From: Metabacillus sediminilitoris
GTDB lineage: Bacteria > Bacillota > Bacilli > Bacillales > Bacillaceae
Reading direction: 5' to 3'
Length of the DNA: 64,000 nt
NCBI RefSeq assembly: GCF_009720625.1
Contig: NZ_CP046266.1
Span: 4,631,501-4,695,500, forward strand
This document shows, piece by piece, positions 8,907 through 17,780 of this stretch (position 1 is its first letter; the number at the start of each line of letters is the position of its first letter). Below the pieces are notes generated by a model. That model was given only the letters and a program-made list of their open reading frames with translations, searched no databases and was not told the DNA's origin. Both the position numbers and the translations under genes were made by a program.

Positions 8907-10217
8907 TTAGTTTCCTTCTTCAGCCTTCAGTGCATCTTCGTGCTGTTTTGCAAAATCTTTTGGTTTTACTTCATTGCCATATAATGATTGGATTAAGTTT
9001 AAATGTGTTTCAGCAACAGAAGCACTCATTTGTACATCTGCAAATAATGTTAAATTGCTAGCATTATTTAAATCATTCAATACATCAATATAAAGCTGCG
9101 GCAATTCTACTTTTTCTGTATCAACTTTCGTTGCTGGAAGAACCCCTGCTTTTTCTACCGATTGCTCGCCCCATTTTTCTACAAAGAATTTCACAAATTC
9201 TTTTGATTCAGCTTTTACTTCTGAATTTTCTGCTACGAATAAACCAACTCCAGGTCCGCCAACCCAGCTATCAATGTCTCCTTTACCACCGTCAACTGTA
9301 GGGAATTTAAAGTAACCAACGTTATCACGGAATTCTTTTGGAATATCTTCATTCGTTGTAAAGTTAGGAAGTTCCCATGTACCCATTAAGTACATTGCAG
9401 CTTTACCATTTAAGAATTCTGATTTTCCTTCGTCATTCGATACTCCGTTAAAACCTTTATTAAAAGCGTTTTCATTTACAAGGTTTTGAATTTCTTCAGC
9501 TGCTGATACAAGCGCTGGATCTTCAAATGATCCTGTTCGGTCAATTGCTTTGTTAAGAACTTCAGCACCGCCGATGCGATCTGCTAAGTACATATACCAT
9601 AATGAACCTGTCCAGCGATCTTTGTTGCCAAGTGCGATTGGTGCAACACCTTCACTAGCTAGTGTTTTCACTACATTTTGGAATTCGCTGTATGTTTGCG
9701 GTACTTCTAGATTATATTTTTCAAAAATCTCTTTATTGTAATAAATAGGAGCAATGTTCAATTCGAGAGGAAGTCCATATGTTTTTCCCTCAAAAGCATA
9801 TGCTTCTGTAGTTCCGCTTACAAAGGAATCTTTCAAGCCATCATTAAGGACATCATCTAGTTCTGCAAAAAGTTTTCCTTTTACGAATGGCGTCATATAT
9901 CCAGCAGCCCAAGTAAACCCAACATCCGGAAGTTCATTAGAAGAAGAAAGAACTTTTATTTTGTTCTTATATTGTTCATTTTCTAGAACTTCAACTTCAA
10001 TCTTTACATCCTTATGCTCTGCTTCATATTGTTTGATGATATCTGATACAATCAAATTTTGTTGCTTTGAGCTTCCAGCCGGCCAAAGATGCATAAACTT
10101 GATTGTTTTCTTTGAATCACCCTCACCATCAACCTGATTAGAGCCGCTACATCCAGCAAGAGCTGCAGTCAGTAGAAGAATGAGCACAAATAATAATGTA
10201 TGCGCTTTCTTAAACAT
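8907..10217 (-). CDS. Extracellular sugar-binding lipoprotein of an ABC importer
   Basis: A 436-residue family 1 extracellular solute-binding protein. The start chosen is the ATG at 10217, which follows an AGGGGGTTATAAC site; the frame stays open for 32 more codons upstream but has no site there. The N-terminus MFKKAHTLLFVLILLLTAAL followed by AGC is a lipoprotein signal with lipobox LAGC, so the protein is anchored to the outer face of the membrane. It captures an oligosaccharide, probably a xylo-oligosaccharide given the GH43 gene in the same operon, and hands it to the two CUT1 permeases. It is controlled most likely by the YesMN-like pair just upstream. Confidence 0.92.
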   Translation of the reverse strand: MFKKAHTLLFVLILLLTAALAGCSGSNQVDGEGDSKKTIKFMHLWPAGSSKQQNLIVSDIIKQYEAEHKDVKIEVEVLENEQYKNKIKVLSSSNELPDVGFTWAAGYMTPFVKGKLFAELDDVLNDGLKDSFVSGTTEAYAFEGKTYGLPLELNIAPIYYNKEIFEKYNLEVPQTYSEFQNVVKTLASEGVAPIALGNKDRWTGSLWYMYLADRIGGAEVLNKAIDRTGSFEDPALVSAAEEIQNLVNENAFNKGFNGVSNDEGKSEFLNGKAAMYLMGTWELPNFTTNEDIPKEFRDNVGYFKFPTVDGGKGDIDSWVGGPGVGLFVAENSEVKAESKEFVKFFVEKWGEQSVEKAGVLPATKVDTEKVELPQLYIDVLNDLNNASNLTLFADVQMSASVAETHLNLIQSLYGNEVKPKDFAKQHEDALKAEEGN

Positions 10218-10275
10218 GTTATAACCCCCTGTAATTATTATTTCTCTTACAATTAGAATTTTAGCATGACGATAA

Positions 10276-10299
10276 AATCGCGGTAAGGTTACCGCGATT
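10276..10299 (-). terminator. Perfect palindrome between regulator and binding-protein genes
   Basis: A perfect 11-bp inverted repeat (AATCGCGGTAA/TTACCGCGATT, loop GG), followed on the minus strand by TTTATCG. It lies 20 bp after the response-regulator stop, in the leader of the binding-protein gene. A terminator separating the regulator genes from the transporter genes is the simplest reading; an operator is also possible. Confidence 0.6.
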
Positions 10300-10318
10300 G
10301 GGGAAAATTCCATTATTT

Positions 10319-11110
10319 TTAGGTAGAAGCATCCTCAAGCTCAGAAATCTTTCGAAATTTACTTGGAGTAACACCTTCATAATCTTTAAAAATCTTAATG
10401 AAATATTTAGCCGTTTGATACCCTACCTTGAAGGAAATTTCTTCTATCTGTAAATTCGTTGTCAACAATAGTGTTTTTGCAATTTGCAGTCTTTTTCTCG
10501 TTAAAAATTCACTAAATGTCAAACGCGTATGTTCTTTAAACAATACACTGAAGTAGCTTGCATTTAAATGGACAGTATTTGCTACTTCCTTTAGAGTGAT
10601 CGGTTTTTCAATATTATTATTAATAAAATCTATTGCTTCTTTAATAGCAGAATTAGAATGATCATGATTTGTATCAACATTTATGAGTTTATCATCTGCG
10701 ACCTTTTCCAAATAGCTTGTCCGCTCAAGGCTAGCTTCAGTTTTTAAAGCATGCTCGACTGCCTCAATCAGTTTCTGCTTACTTAAAGGCTTTAACAAGT
10801 AATTTATTACACCAAGACGAATCGCTTCTTGGGCATAATTGAAATCCGGATAGCCTGAAACAATGATTACAACAGGCTTATAACCATTCTCTTTTATTTT
10901 ACTTAATAGCTTTAAACCATCCATTTCTGGCATTGAGACGTCGGAGATTAATAAGTGAATTTTGTTTTTGTTGAATAATTCATAAGCTTCAGGACCGTCT
11001 GCAGCACTTAGAATGTCATATTTGCCGCCAGACCATTTTTCAAGTGTTTTTTGCAAACCTTGCCGAGTCGTTTGCTCGTCATCAACAATCAGAATCGTTT
11101 TTGAATCCAT
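10319..11110 (-). CDS. YesN-type response regulator with AraC HTH domain
   Basis: A 263-residue regulator. Residues 4-125 form a receiver domain with acidic pocket DDE at 10-12, phosphoacceptor Asp57 in LLISDVSMPEMDG and Lys107 in LLKPLS. After a linker, residues 160-258 form an AraC/XylS double helix-turn-helix (VANTVHLNASYFSVLFKEH and the C-terminal KVGYQTAKYFIKIFK). It is the DNA-binding partner of the sensor kinase ending 2 bp upstream, and should activate the adjacent binding protein, permease and xylosidase operon, as YesMN and related pairs do for neighbouring sugar importers. The ATG follows TAGGAGGG. Confidence 0.93.
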   Translation of the reverse strand: MDSKTILIVDDEQTTRQGLQKTLEKWSGGKYDILSAADGPEAYELFNKNKIHLLISDVSMPEMDGLKLLSKIKENGYKPVVIIVSGYPDFNYAQEAIRLGVINYLLKPLSKQKLIEAVEHALKTEASLERTSYLEKVADDKLINVDTNHDHSNSAIKEAIDFINNNIEKPITLKEVANTVHLNASYFSVLFKEHTRLTFSEFLTRKRLQIAKTLLLTTNLQIEEISFKVGYQTAKYFIKIFKDYEGVTPSKFRKISELEDAST

Positions 11111-11112
11111 TT

Positions 11113-12855
11113 TTAATTCCCTCCTATAATCGGAATCTCAAATGTTACTATCGTTCCATTGCCCTGTTTACTCATTAAAGAAAGATTTTTTAAGTTATGT
11201 TGGTCATAATATAGTTGAAGCCTTTTATTCACATTTGTCAGCGCCATCCCTATACCTTTCATAGATGAGGCATAATCATTTTCTATTGCTCTATTAATCT
11301 TATTAAGTGTTTCATGTTCAATTCCCATACCATTATCTTTTACTTTGATTGTAATGTTGCTAGAATGGTGGGCTTTTTCAACAATAATGGAAACAAAGCC
11401 TTGCCTTCTTTTATTTTCAATTCCATGTAAGATTGCATTCTCAACTAATGGCTGAATCATTAACTTAGGTATCTTTACAGAATCGAATTCTTTTAAAGCA
11501 ACGATCTCCCATTGCAGACGGTCACCCAATCTCATTTTCATTAATTGTAAAAAACGTTCAATATGCTCAAGCTCATCTTGTATCGTTACCCATTCATCAT
11601 TATTCGACTTTCCAATCGTATATCTAAAGAGCTCCGACATCGCAATGACAGTCTCCGCTAACTCTTCTTCCCCTTTTTCTTCTAAGGACCAATAAAGAGC
11701 ATTCAAGGTATTGTAAAGAAAATGGGGATTAATTTGTGCTTGCAATGCTTTCAGCTCGGTTCTGCTGCGAAGTATTTCCTTTTCATACACCTCTTGTATC
11801 AAGTGATTTGTGTTGTCTACCATTTGATTGTATGTTTTATTTAATTCAATAATTTCTAATGATGACATGCTTTCCGGATTCTTCTTTAATTCATCCATTT
11901 TTGCGTTTTTCATCGTATTTGTTAGTCTTTTTATCGGCCTAGTAATGATCGTTGCTAGAAACATAGAAGAAACAAAGAATAGGAAAAAGCCAATTGCTAC
12001 AGAAAAAAGAATGGCAGGCCGTACTGTGGAAACATTTTCCATAAGAAAACTAGTTGGTTTTAAAATAACAAGTGTCCAACCTGTTTGTTTAGATTGTTCT
12101 GTTACAATCAAATATTCTTTTTTATCAATTGTAATCGTTTTCTTTTTTTCTAACAAAAAATTCTGAATATCAATTCCATAATCAGTTGTAATGGGAGAGA
12201 GATCTCGATCCAGCAGCATCATATAGTCATTTTCTACGTTATTCATCCTATTATCATCTACTTGAAAATAGCTATTATAAATTCGAACGACCAAATACCC
12301 TCCATTTGAGTACCAACGTTCCATTAAACTAACCCTTCTAATTGCGTATGAATAATTTTGATCCTTTTGGTCCTTTCCTACCCATACTAAGCGTCCTTTT
12401 TCTTGATCAGCCATTTTCACCCATTCGTCATCAATGACATTTGAAAGTTTATTATCGTTAAAAGGATAAACCCTATTACCAGATGCAGTATATAATTCAA
12501 TAGATGAAATACCATCTGAGTATGCATGGATATTATTGATAACTCTAAGAAGCGATTGTCTTTTGGCAAAGTCTATGCTCTCACCATTTACAATATTAAA
12601 TAATAGTTGTTGAACTGTACCATTTGTCGCCAATTGATTCGATAATGTATCAATTTGATTATAAAGCGTTTCCATTCTCCCGTTTGCTTCAATTGCCGTT
12701 TGTTGGATTTGCTTTGCTGCATTTTCTTTCATCACGTTACCAACCTGGTTATATACGATCATTGAAACGATAGATAAAACAATAATCATGACAAACAGAA
12801 AGACAGCAAAAATTTGATTACGTAGAGTATTTAACTTTTTTAATCTTGGAATCAT
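11113..12855 (-). CDS. YesM-type sensor histidine kinase
   Basis: A 580-residue membrane kinase. Helices lie at about 13-35 and 281-303, with an extracellular sensing domain of the Cache type between them. A HAMP linker follows (about 304-355), then the His_kinase region with phospho-accepting His378 in INPHFLYNTLNALYW and a HATPase domain with LVENAILHGIE and DNGMGIE boxes. This domain order defines the YesM/LytS-like family that senses carbohydrate signals outside the cell. It forms a two-gene unit with the YesN-type regulator. A TATAAT box (minus strand, 12915-12920) lies about 60 bp upstream; the tandem repeat at 12941-13354 lies just beyond. Confidence 0.93.
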   Translation of the reverse strand: MIPRLKKLNTLRNQIFAVFLFVMIIVLSIVSMIVYNQVGNVMKENAAKQIQQTAIEANGRMETLYNQIDTLSNQLATNGTVQQLLFNIVNGESIDFAKRQSLLRVINNIHAYSDGISSIELYTASGNRVYPFNDNKLSNVIDDEWVKMADQEKGRLVWVGKDQKDQNYSYAIRRVSLMERWYSNGGYLVVRIYNSYFQVDDNRMNNVENDYMMLLDRDLSPITTDYGIDIQNFLLEKKKTITIDKKEYLIVTEQSKQTGWTLVILKPTSFLMENVSTVRPAILFSVAIGFFLFFVSSMFLATIITRPIKRLTNTMKNAKMDELKKNPESMSSLEIIELNKTYNQMVDNTNHLIQEVYEKEILRSRTELKALQAQINPHFLYNTLNALYWSLEEKGEEELAETVIAMSELFRYTIGKSNNDEWVTIQDELEHIERFLQLMKMRLGDRLQWEIVALKEFDSVKIPKLMIQPLVENAILHGIENKRRQGFVSIIVEKAHHSSNITIKVKDNGMGIEHETLNKINRAIENDYASSMKGIGMALTNVNKRLQLYYDQHNLKNLSLMSKQGNGTIVTFEIPIIGGN

Positions 12856-12940
12856 TGATAATTTTAAGCTCCCATTCTTAAAAACATATTCTTGTCTTTA
12901 TCGTCAGTATCCTTATTATACTTTGACAAGCTATGCAAAT

Positions 12941-13354
12941 AAAGCGAGACTTCCATCAGTGTGGGGGGACTTTTCCCGCACTGATGGATAGCGAGACTTA
13001 TCGGATCTTTACAGGCAGTTAACCTTCATCTACTTCTTTGCAAATCCTTTAATCTTAAGCCAGATGGTTTTACTGCCTGTTTAGAATGGGATAAAGCGAG
13101 ACTTCCATCAGTGTGGGGGAACTTTTCCCGCACTGATGGATAGCGAGACTTATCGGATCTTTACAGGCAGTTAACCTTCATCTACCTTCTTTGCAAATCC
13201 TTTAATCTTAAGCCAGATGGTTTTACTGCCTGTTTAGAATGGGATAAAGCGAGACTTCCATCAGTGTGGGGGGACTTTTCCCGCACTGATGGATAGCGAG
13301 ACTTATCGGATCTTTACAGGCAGTTAACCTCCATCTATCTTCTTTGTAAATCCT
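12941..13354. repeat. Tandem array of ~153-bp hairpin-bearing repeats (2.7 copies)
   Basis: Unit 1 spans 12941-13092 and unit 2 spans 13093-13245. A third unit starts at 13246 and breaks off near 13354. The units are nearly identical. Each begins AAAGCGAGACTTCCATCAGT and holds two stem-loops: CCATCAGTG/CACTGATGG around a G-run, and ACAGGCAGT/ACTGCCTGT around about 60 bases. No protein is encoded. The hairpins look like interspersed repetitive palindromes that have been tandemly duplicated. The array sits between the foldase terminator and the YesM-like kinase promoter. Confidence 0.9.
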
Positions 13355-13371
13355 CATAATACTACAAATAA

Positions 13372-13397
13372 AAGCGGACCCCCTAAGGAATCCGCTT
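13372..13397 (-). terminator. Terminator of the PrsA-like gene
   Basis: A 7-bp stem AAGCGGA/TCCGCTT, followed on the minus strand by TTTATTTG, 9 bp after the foldase stop codon. Confidence 0.8.
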
Positions 13398-13406
13398 GCT
13401 AACTTA

Positions 13407-14306
13407 TTATTCTTTGTCATTTTCACTTAAATAATTTTTTATTTTGTACTCTTCTTTTTTATCTTCTAACCAGGTTGGATATTCAGCAGCAACCTTTTCA
13501 TCTAATAAAACGCCTTTGATTTCAGCTTTACTATCTTCATAGATTGCTTCTTTTGCTTCCTTCTTATCTGTTACTTTAATAATATGATATCCAAATTCCG
13601 ACTTAACTGGATCACTGATTTCATCAACCTTCATAGAAAATGCTTTATCTTCAAATTCTGCAACCATTGACCCTTTACTAAAGAATCCTAAGTCCCCACC
13701 TGATTCCGCTGATGCTGTATCTGTTGAATATTCTTTAGCTAATGCTGCAAAGTCTTCGCCAGAAGCCAGTTTTTCTTTTACCTCTTTAGCCTTTGCTTCA
13801 TCTTCTACTAATATATGGCTTGCTTTTACTTGCTCTGCTTGTGCAAATGTATCTTTATTTTCATCAAAGTATGTTTTCATTTCTTCATCAGTAATTTTAA
13901 TTTCTGATTCTAGTAATTTTTCAATTTGTAGATTTGTTTTTATATCTTCTTCTAAAAGATCCTGTGTTAAACCACTACTTGCTAATGTTTGTTCAAATAC
14001 GTCTTGTCCACCATAGGAATCGATTAATTTTTGAAGTTCTTCATCAATTTCTTCTTGATTCACAGAAACCTTTTCTTTTTCAACCTCTTGTTCAATAATA
14101 CTTTTTGTGATAAGTGTATCTACTGCAGATGCACCACTTTGCTCAACGAAAAATGTATATAAATCATCTTTTGTAATTTTTTCACTACCTATTTTTGCTA
14201 CAGCTTCACTCCGAGTAGTAAGAAAAATAAATACTGCGATTACCACTACAATAAGAGCGGCCAGAATTGCGAGAGTTTTTTTACTTGAAAATACTTTTTC
14301 TATCAT
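13407..14306 (-). CDS. PrsA/SurA-like membrane-anchored peptidyl-prolyl isomerase
   Basis: A 299-residue extracytoplasmic foldase. A single N-terminal helix (about 10-30) is followed by a SurA-N-like helical chaperone region (40-155) and one parvulin rotamase domain (about 160-255) with [17 protein letters not shown] and EFGYHIIKV motifs. It should help secreted proteins fold at the membrane-wall interface. Unlike Bacillus PrsA it has no lipobox cysteine, so it seems to be held by an uncleaved signal anchor, as in YacD-type homologues. It follows an OmpR-type two-component system in the same direction but has its own terminator. Confidence 0.88.
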   Translation of the reverse strand: MIEKVFSSKKTLAILAALIVVVIAVFIFLTTRSEAVAKIGSEKITKDDLYTFFVEQSGASAVDTLITKSIIEQEVEKEKVSVNQEEIDEELQKLIDSYGGQDVFEQTLASSGLTQDLLEEDIKTNLQIEKLLESEIKITDEEMKTYFDENKDTFAQAEQVKASHILVEDEAKAKEVKEKLASGEDFAALAKEYSTDTASAESGGDLGFFSKGSMVAEFEDKAFSMKVDEISDPVKSEFGYHIIKVTDKKEAKEAIYEDSKAEIKGVLLDEKVAAEYPTWLEDKKEEYKIKNYLSENDKE

Positions 14307-14401
14307 TCTAAGTCTCCTTAATCATCTCTATTGTCTTGCTGTTTCTATAAAACTATCTTAACAAATAAATATGAATAAACTATGAACAAACGGTAAAAAA
14401 T

Positions 14402-14430
14402 AAAAAAAGGAACAGATATCATCATTCCTA
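14402..14430 (-). terminator. Possible weak terminator after the histidine kinase gene
   Basis: A short GGAA/TTCC-closed structure containing GATATC precedes TTTTTTTATTTT on the minus strand, just after the kinase stop. The T-run is good but the stem is weak. Confidence 0.35.
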
Positions 14431-14431
14431 T

Positions 14432-15835
14432 TCATTCTTTAATAGGAATGGTAATTGTAAATTTAGTGCCTCTATTTCGTTCACTTGTAATCGTAATTTC
14501 TCCTTTGTGAAGTTCAACTAGACGTTTTACAATGGAAAGACCAAGCCCAAATTCACCAAATTGGTTACTCGTCCTTGATATATCAGCTTTATAAAATCTC
14601 CGCCAAATTGATTCAATTTCCTGCTTATCCATTCCAATTCCCGTATCCTCAATTTCAATAATCGTAGCTGCACTTCCCTGAATTCCTCGCAGCAAAACTG
14701 ATCCTTCATTTGTAAATTGAATACTATTTTTTGTAATGTTAATTAAAATTTGGATCAGGCGATCGTAATCAGCAAAAACCATACTATCTTCATCGACATC
14801 AATAATTAGATGAATATTTTTTGCTTCAGCTTGTAGCAATAAATGTTCTTTAATGACTTCCAATACCTCTTTTAATTGAATTCTTTCGATAACAAGTTTA
14901 ACTTGATTCGATCGAATCCTCTCATAATCAAGGTTCTCATTTACAAGTCGAATTAATCGCTTTGTTTCTTGACTAACGAGCTGAATGCCTTTCTCTTTTT
15001 CGTCCTCTTCAATCATATTGTTTTTTAGTCCTTCAATGACACCGCTAATTGTCGTTAATGGAGTGCGAAGTTCATGTGATACATCGGCAATAAATTGTCT
15101 TCGTCGCTTTTCAAGACTATCTATTTCTTCATTTTGTGCTTTTAATTGATCAATCATATCATTAAAATCATTTGACATTTCGGCAATTTCATCAAAGTTT
15201 GATACTGGAAGATAAGCATCATAATCACCATTAGCAATTTTCGATGTCGCTTTTCTTATTTTTTGTATTCGATTCACATGAATTTTTGAGAGAACCCAGC
15301 TCAGTAAAAATGAAACAGATAATGCGATAATAACTGTATAGAGTAAATATTGATTGACCTCACTGATCATTTCCCGTGAACCGCTTATAGGGGAAATGAG
15401 TAATATTCCGCCAATAACCTCGCCTCTACCTATATAAGGTATTGCTACCAATGAAACTTCCTGGTTAGCCCATTTAATATTATGCTTAGTAATAATCTTT
15501 TCCCCTCTGGAGAGTTTGTTCCAATCCTCATCACTAAGTCTTGCTCTTGTCGCGTTATTAGCAACTGGATATACAATGACACCATTTTGACCGAAGATAC
15601 TAAAAGAAATATTTTGAGTATTCAGTACATGTTGATATTGCGTAAAAATGAATTCCTGTCCTGCCCGATCAAAATCTTCTAAAATATTCTCCCCATACTT
15701 GGTTAGTTCTTTTACTTTATTTTCATAAACCATGTTTTCAACAAAATGGGCAAATAATAGACTTAATATGATAAATGCTATTATGAGAATACTTATATGA
15801 CTAATAAACTGTTGATAAATGTACTTAATCCTCAT
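14432..15835 (-). CDS. OmpR-partner sensor histidine kinase
   Basis: A membrane sensor of about 467 residues. Two helices flank an extracellular region of about 130 residues, followed by a HAMP domain, a HisKA domain with phospho-accepting His in ADVSHELRTPLTTISG, and HATPase boxes (NITKNSIQFT, DTGIGMD, FGLGLSIVKRLVELHKG). The start chosen is the ATG at 15835, overlapping the regulator gene by 11 bp; the open frame extends to 15910 without a ribosome site. It phosphorylates the regulator encoded just upstream. The signal is unknown. The PrsA-like foldase gene next downstream suggests, weakly, a link to cell envelope or secretion stress. Confidence 0.9.
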   Translation of the reverse strand: MRIKYIYQQFISHISILIIAFIILSLLFAHFVENMVYENKVKELTKYGENILEDFDRAGQEFIFTQYQHVLNTQNISFSIFGQNGVIVYPVANNATRARLSDEDWNKLSRGEKIITKHNIKWANQEVSLVAIPYIGRGEVIGGILLISPISGSREMISEVNQYLLYTVIIALSVSFLLSWVLSKIHVNRIQKIRKATSKIANGDYDAYLPVSNFDEIAEMSNDFNDMIDQLKAQNEEIDSLEKRRRQFIADVSHELRTPLTTISGVIEGLKNNMIEEDEKEKGIQLVSQETKRLIRLVNENLDYERIRSNQVKLVIERIQLKEVLEVIKEHLLLQAEAKNIHLIIDVDEDSMVFADYDRLIQILINITKNSIQFTNEGSVLLRGIQGSAATIIEIEDTGIGMDKQEIESIWRRFYKADISRTSNQFGEFGLGLSIVKRLVELHKGEITITSERNRGTKFTITIPIKE

Positions 15836-16535
15836 TGCCTTCAACCGATTCATCAAATTTATAGCCAACTCCCCATACAGTATGGAAGAAAGGTTGTGTT
15901 GGAGTTTCAACCTTTTTTCTTAATCGTTTAATATGGACATCAACCGTTCGTTCATCACCATAAAATTGATAACCCCAAACTTGCTCTAACAATTGTTCCC
16001 GAGTAAAGACTTGCCGTGCATTTTTTACAAAGTAATAAAGCAAATCAAATTCCTTCGGTGTCAAATTAGAGATTTTTTTATCCTTTAAATAAACTTCTCT
16101 AGTTGATTTGCTGATTTTAAAGTTTTCTGTTTGAATAAGATCAGCATGATTAGCATGCTGATCTTGTTCAATAAGTTGATATCGTCGAGTAACTGCCCTA
16201 ATTCTTGCCATTAAAGCTAGCGGACTAAATGGCTTTGTGACATAATCATCTGCACCCATTTCAAGTCCTAATACTTGATCAGACTCACTATCTTTTGCAG
16301 TCAGCATAATAATTGGAATCGAACTTTTTTCTTCTCTGATTTTTCGACAGAGTGAAACACCATCTATCCCGGGCAGCATCCAGTCGAGGATGATTAAGTC
16401 CCACTCATCCGTTTTATAACGTTCATAGCCTTCTAAACCATCGTGAACAAATTCACCTGAAATTCCTTCTTTTGAAAAAAACATTTCAATCATAGAACAA
16501 ACACTTGGATTATCTTCAACGACTAATACTTTCAT
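15825..16535 (-). CDS. OmpR/PhoB-family response regulator
   Basis: A 236-residue regulator with a receiver domain (1-115; phosphoacceptor Asp51 in LIILDWMLPGIDG, Lys in YVTKPFSPLAL) and a C-terminal winged helix (about 135-230) with NLTPKEFDLLYYFVKN and DVHIKRLRKKVE. The start chosen is the ATG at 16535 (MKVLVVEDN), preceded by AGGTGGAAA; an upstream in-frame extension of 16 codons lacks a site. It is translationally coupled to the sensor kinase gene, whose start lies inside its 3' end. Targets are not evident; the downstream foldase gene is one candidate. Confidence 0.93.
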   Translation of the reverse strand: MKVLVVEDNPSVCSMIEMFFSKEGISGEFVHDGLEGYERYKTDEWDLIILDWMLPGIDGVSLCRKIREEKSSIPIIMLTAKDSESDQVLGLEMGADDYVTKPFSPLALMARIRAVTRRYQLIEQDQHANHADLIQTENFKISKSTREVYLKDKKISNLTPKEFDLLYYFVKNARQVFTREQLLEQVWGYQFYGDERTVDVHIKRLRKKVETPTQPFFHTVWGVGYKFDESVEGNED

Positions 16536-16709
16536 TTTCCACCTACCACCTAAATTAGAACGTTCTTTCTTTTCTTTTATCAATTTTATCGTTTTCTAAT
16601 TCAATCTACAAATTTCTAAAGTTAAGACACCTTATGAATGAAAAAAGACTTGTTAATTTAAGCTTTCTGTATGAATTACGGCTTGTAAAACTTTTTTAAA
16701 AAATAATAG

Positions 16710-16734
16710 GTTTAGAAAACACAGAATAGGGTAT
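16710..16734 (+). promoter_or_regulatory. Sigma-B-type promoter
   Basis: GTTTAG (16710-16715), a 13-bp spacer, then GGGTAT (16729-16734). This is one mismatch from the GTTTAA/GGGTAT consensus recognised by the general stress sigma factor. It lies 36 bp upstream of the RsbR-like start codon. Confidence 0.75.
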
Positions 16735-16770
16735 TAGGATTTTGGGGTAGTATAAAGGGAGGAATCTAAA

Positions 16771-17595
16771 TTGGGGCTTAGCTTTCAAAATTCATATTCA
16801 ATAAAAGAATTCATCGAACAAAATAAAGAAAAATTTAAAAATGCACTATTACATGAAGCAGTTAATGTAAAAGATAAAATTGATGAAATTTTAAGAATTG
16901 GCAATATTAACTTGGTAAATAATGCTCAAAAGCTGGTTATTGATATTATAGATGGTAATGAACAAGAACTTCGATCTTTTGCTAAACAAGAAGGTATAGC
17001 ATGGGCAACACATTCCATTGCATTATCATTCAAGTTGGAGTGGGTTCAAGCCATTCGTAGAACATTGTGGAATTTTATACAAAAGTATAACGAATTATCT
17101 GATAATAGGAAATTAAAAGACTTTTTTGAAATGGAACAACAAATAAATAATCTCGTCGATCAATTCTTAAATACCTTTTTTATTAGTTATTCTACATACA
17201 AGGACAAATTAATAACAGCACAAAGACAGTTGGTTGAAAATCTCTCAGTTCCAATCATCCCTATCTCATCAACTATTTGTATTTTACCGTTGATTGGTTC
17301 AGTTGATTCATATCGAACAGCCATTCTGGAGGAGAAAGTTTTAACAGAAATTGGGAGATTACGTATTCAAACATTAATTGTGGATTTATCTGGAATTAGC
17401 GATATGGCGAATGACGTCATTGATCATTTGATGAAAATCATTGACGGCACATCCATGATGGGTTGTAACACAGTGATTACAGGGTTAAGAGCTGAAGTTG
17501 TTAGAAAAATGATCCACTCAGGCCAAACATTTTATAAAAAGACGAAAACATTAGGAACTTTACAACAAGCATTAAAAGAATATTTTATAAATTAA
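16771..17595 (+). CDS. RsbR-family stressosome protein with STAS domain
   Basis: A 274-residue protein with a helical, non-heme globin-like N-terminal half (about 10-145) and a C-terminal STAS domain (about 158-270). This is the layout of the RsbR co-antagonists, which build the stressosome with RsbS and RsbT and control sigma-B. The start is TTG, with GGGAGGA 6 bp upstream. The residue that aligns by eye with the phosphorylated threonine of RsbRA (VVDT) is Asn214, and the second site aligns with Lys246, so the usual RsbT phosphosites seem absent. A sigma-B-type promoter precedes it, which suggests stress-induced feedback. It is monocistronic. Confidence 0.85.
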   Translation: MGLSFQNSYSIKEFIEQNKEKFKNALLHEAVNVKDKIDEILRIGNINLVNNAQKLVIDIIDGNEQELRSFAKQEGIAWATHSIALSFKLEWVQAIRRTLWNFIQKYNELSDNRKLKDFFEMEQQINNLVDQFLNTFFISYSTYKDKLITAQRQLVENLSVPIIPISSTICILPLIGSVDSYRTAILEEKVLTEIGRLRIQTLIVDLSGISDMANDVIDHLMKIIDGTSMMGCNTVITGLRAEVVRKMIHSGQTFYKKTKTLGTLQQALKEYFIN

Positions 17596-17611
17596 TTTTT
17601 TTCTGCTAAAA

Positions 17612-17628
17612 GCCCCATTTAAAGGGGC
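17612..17628 (+). terminator. Terminator of the rsbR-like gene
   Basis: A 5-bp GC stem GCCCC/GGGGC 16 bp after the stop codon, followed by CCTTTC. The T-tract is weak. Confidence 0.5.
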
Positions 17629-17780
17629 CCTTTCAATACAAATGTTACTACTTCTTCCAAGCCACTTAAAGTAATTCCTTATTTTTTTATAGGAAATCCT
17701 CAATGAAATATAACTAGAGATAAACTAGACGAAACAAACACTTAATAATAATCCTAAAATACGAAACCAATCATTCTGAA

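Noticed and set aside
12941..13354. Regular repeats that could be read as a CRISPR array
   Set aside because: The units are about 153 bp and identical throughout, without unique spacers, and no cas genes are near.
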